Below are positions 3,974 to 6,001 of a stretch of 6,001 nt of DNA, one piece after another. The notes under the pieces are model-generated. The model was not told the DNA's origin, did not search any database, and saw nothing but the letters and a program-made list of their open reading frames with translations. Origin of the DNA: Desulfobacterales bacterium (lineage in GTDB: Bacteria > Desulfobacterota > Desulfobacteria > Desulfobacterales > JAUCGF01); the NCBI GenBank assembly GCA_029940345.1, contig JAOZRC010000354.1, positions 1 through 6,001 on the forward strand, in the 5' to 3' direction. The number at the start of each line of letters is the position of its first letter. Positions within the stretch are counted from its first letter, which is position 1. The translations under genes were made by a program, and so were the position numbers.

Positions 3974-6001
3974 TCAATGCAGATCAATCTTCCAATTCCA
4001 TAATCCGGGTCTTTTTTTCAGGCTGACGCCCTTGGGCAACGGTTCTATCAAATTGACAAACACGCTGTACCCCGCTTTCGTAAGCGCATCTTTATGTTGG
4101 CGCAGATTCAGCTCCCAGGCAGGATACATCCAGAACATACCTTGGTGGGTTTTCACCCAGGCGCGTTCACCTTTCGGACTGGTAAACGGCTGTCCGATTT
4201 TAAACCCTGGCGCAATAATCCGGGAAATGCATAATGGCCAGTTTCCGGTTAAGACAATTCCGAGAGGTAGCGGACTTTGCAGCGGTAAGGCCAAATAGTG
4301 ATCTTTGCCAAGTTCGGGACTGATGATTGCTCCCTGGAAGCCTAAATGCGCCAATGTTTGTAATGCCAGTGTATTGGCAATATTGTTAAACGGCCCGGCC
4401 CATAAATTCAAACCACGCGCCGATTTGAAAAGCCCTATCTGCCAGGGCGCGTTTAATACAAAATTGCGCCCGCCCCGGGAGATAATAAGCGCTGCCAAAG
4501 AGCGGATTTCATTCTCATCACTCGGCCAGATTACCGGCGGTAGCCACCACCATGTGGAAACTGCCGAAAGACCTTTTACCTGCTTTTTCAGATTAGCGGA
4601 AAGCCATATACCACGATTTTTAGCTGGATGTTGTCCATCAGGACGGCGATAGACATTCATTTCAAAACTTGTGCTGCGCTTGGTGATATGATTGGTGCGC
4701 CGGATTTCCGGTTGCGCAAATTGAAACGATGAAGCGCTAGTATGAAGGGCGGGCAACGGGTTGAGCGCCGCTTGCATTTGGGATATCTTCTGATCCAGGG
4801 CTTTTTCCCGACGATCAGTCAGAAAAACAGGCGCGCCGGGCGAAGGGCTGGCACCAGATGCGGTTTTGATATCTAACCTTCCCTTGCGCGGCACATACTT
4901 TTTAACGCGCATGCGGCCGTGCCCGCGTTCATCCTCATAACCGAAGCGCAATAAATCGTTTGGTAAAAGTTCGACGGCAGGTCTGAAATAAAGCCCGGAA
5001 CCACTTTTGCGGACCCGCCCTAAAAGCAAGCCTGAACCGGTTTGGCCGGTAACCGGAATAGGCGAATGCCGGTGTTGAGGCAAGAAATGATAGTGTGTGC
5101 CGGAACGGCCCAACGCCATATCCAACAATCCCAGGGCGGCTTTTTTCGATTGGGAGTCACCGCTGTTATCTCTTAACATCCGATAGGCCAGAACCGTATA
5201 ATACACATAATGGGGGCCTTTTTTGCGGCCTTCGATTTTCCAGGTGTTCACTTGGGGAATTTGCAAAAGTAAGCGGCACAATACATCCAGACTGAAATCC
5301 GTACAGGCAAAAAAACGACCGGTCAGTTTTTTTTGCGTATATAGCCGGCGGCAAGGTTGAACACAACGCCCTTTCAGACCGCTTTTACCGCCCAGGTAAC
5401 TGCTCCAATAACATCTCCCGGAAACGGCATAACACAAGGCCCCGTGAATAAATACTTCAAGCGACAGGCCGGGAGGACAAATGCGCGCAACTGTCTTGAT
5501 CTCGTCAATTGTAAGTTCCCTGGGAAGGACCACCCGGTCGACGCCCAAATCATTTTTAATCAGTTGCAGCGCCGCGGAAAATGACACATTCGCCAAGGTG
5601 GAAAGATGCAGTTCGCCTTTAAACCCGGTCTGGCGCGCCAGTTCGATGATAGCTAAGTCCTGAAAAATCAGCGCATCGGGTTGCACGTCATGCGTTAATT
5701 GATCAATGAGTTCAGCCGACCGTTGCATATCTTTGGGTGTGAGCAACGCGTTAAAGGCGATATATACTTTACGACCCTGTTTGTGAGCCAGGCGCGTTAA
5801 CTGCGCCAATTCGGCAATTGTGAAATTAACGGCCGCCATACGGGCCGAAAAGTCCTTCAACCCACAATACACCGCATCGGCTCCGGCAGCCAGTGCTGCC
5901 AAAAACGAATCACGATTTCCGGCCGGAGCCAAAATGAGAGGGGGCTTGGTACGGACGCTTGCGGCTGAATTGTTTTCCGGATTTGTCTGATTACGATTGT
6001 T
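3974..6001 (-). CDS. U32 family peptidase-like protein, 5' end outside window
   Basis: The frame is open to the window edge. The TTG at 5932 that could serve as a start encodes the leucine of LAPAG, and the upstream codons read KPPLI, as in U32 proteins, so the true start lies beyond 6001. Numbering from that TTG, the N-terminal U32 barrel (1 to about 245) has GADAVYCGL (17-25), HGALCYAVSGRC (163-174), GRCVQPCR (188-195) and KIEGRKKGPHYV (232-243). C167, C174, C190 and C194 or C219 could bind an iron-sulphur cluster, as in UbiU and UbiV. A beta-rich part follows (about 295-375). The C-terminal part (about 440-640) contains GPFNNIANTLALQTLAHLGF (513-532) and a later GNWPLCIS, resembling a second, cysteine-poor U32 barrel half. 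Many U32 proteins, such as RlhA, TrhP and UbiU/V, act in RNA or quinone hydroxylation rather than proteolysis. The overall length is near that of E. coli RlhA, but the C-terminus differs, so I assign no specific substrate. No frameshift is seen. Confidence 0.88.
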   Translation of the reverse strand, partial: NNRNQTNPENNSAASVRTKPPLILAPAGNRDSFLAALAAGADAVYCGLKDFSARMAAVNFTIAELAQLTRLAHKQGRKVYIAFNALLTPKDMQRSAELIDQLTHDVQPDALIFQDLAIIELARQTGFKGELHLSTLANVSFSAALQLIKNDLGVDRVVLPRELTIDEIKTVARICPPGLSLEVFIHGALCYAVSGRCYWSSYLGGKSGLKGRCVQPCRRLYTQKKLTGRFFACTDFSLDVLCRLLLQIPQVNTWKIEGRKKGPHYVYYTVLAYRMLRDNSGDSQSKKAALGLLDMALGRSGTHYHFLPQHRHSPIPVTGQTGSGLLLGRVRKSGSGLYFRPAVELLPNDLLRFGYEDERGHGRMRVKKYVPRKGRLDIKTASGASPSPGAPVFLTDRREKALDQKISQMQAALNPLPALHTSASSFQFAQPEIRRTNHITKRSTSFEMNVYRRPDGQHPAKNRGIWLSANLKKQVKGLSAVSTWWWLPPVIWPSDENEIRSLAALIISRGGRNFVLNAPWQIGLFKSARGLNLWAGPFNNIANTLALQTLAHLGFQGAIISPELGKDHYLALPLQSPLPLGIVLTGNWPLCISRIIAPGFKIGQPFTSPKGERAWVKTHQGMFWMYPAWELNLRQHKDALTKAGYSVFVNLIEPLPKGVSLKKRPGLWNWKIDLH

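Noticed and set aside
4305..4652. 115-codon plus-strand open frame opposite the U32 gene
   Set aside because: It is a shadow of the U32 coding frame. The minus-strand reading shows recognisable family motifs, and this one does not.

Overview
This window looks like a chromosomal segment of a Gram-negative bacterium with moderate GC content. It carries four recognisable genes. ClpS and ClpA occur together and match the proteobacterial proteins closely along their whole length, which argues for Proteobacteria in the broad sense. The long U32 protein and the rest of the gene set would fit Desulfobacterota (former Deltaproteobacteria), but that placement is an inference from protein style and was not tested by a search.

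Layout. Positions 1-96 hold an open reading tail that ends in TAA, possibly the last 31 codons of a gene that starts before the window. Positions 97-407 have no gene but are full of repeat structure. The main item is a 140-bp element at 203-342 with perfect 12-bp terminal inverted repeats, a second nested 11-bp inverted repeat, and an 8-bp direct repeat of the flanking DNA. This is the signature of a miniature inverted-repeat transposable element (MITE). A diverged copy of its right end lies at 113-151. The clpS gene (408-722) and clpA gene (807-3053) follow on the plus strand, and a probable terminator overlaps the clpA stop codon. A convergent gap (3054-3181) with repeats separates them from two minus-strand genes: a small site-2-protease-like membrane metalloprotease (3182-3805) and a long U32-family protein (3974 to beyond 6001, start codon outside the window).

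How the genes work together. ClpS is the N-degron adaptor that hands substrates to the ClpA unfoldase, which feeds the ClpP peptidase. ClpA here has both ATPase modules intact and an IGF loop for docking on ClpP. ClpP and the aminoacyl transferase Aat are not in the window. The M50 protease and the U32 protein share a strand but are 168 bp apart with a possible terminator between them, so a functional link is not evident.

I see no new multi-gene system. The least ordinary part is the repeat-rich region just upstream of clpS, where a small mobile element has apparently inserted about 65 bp before the start codon.
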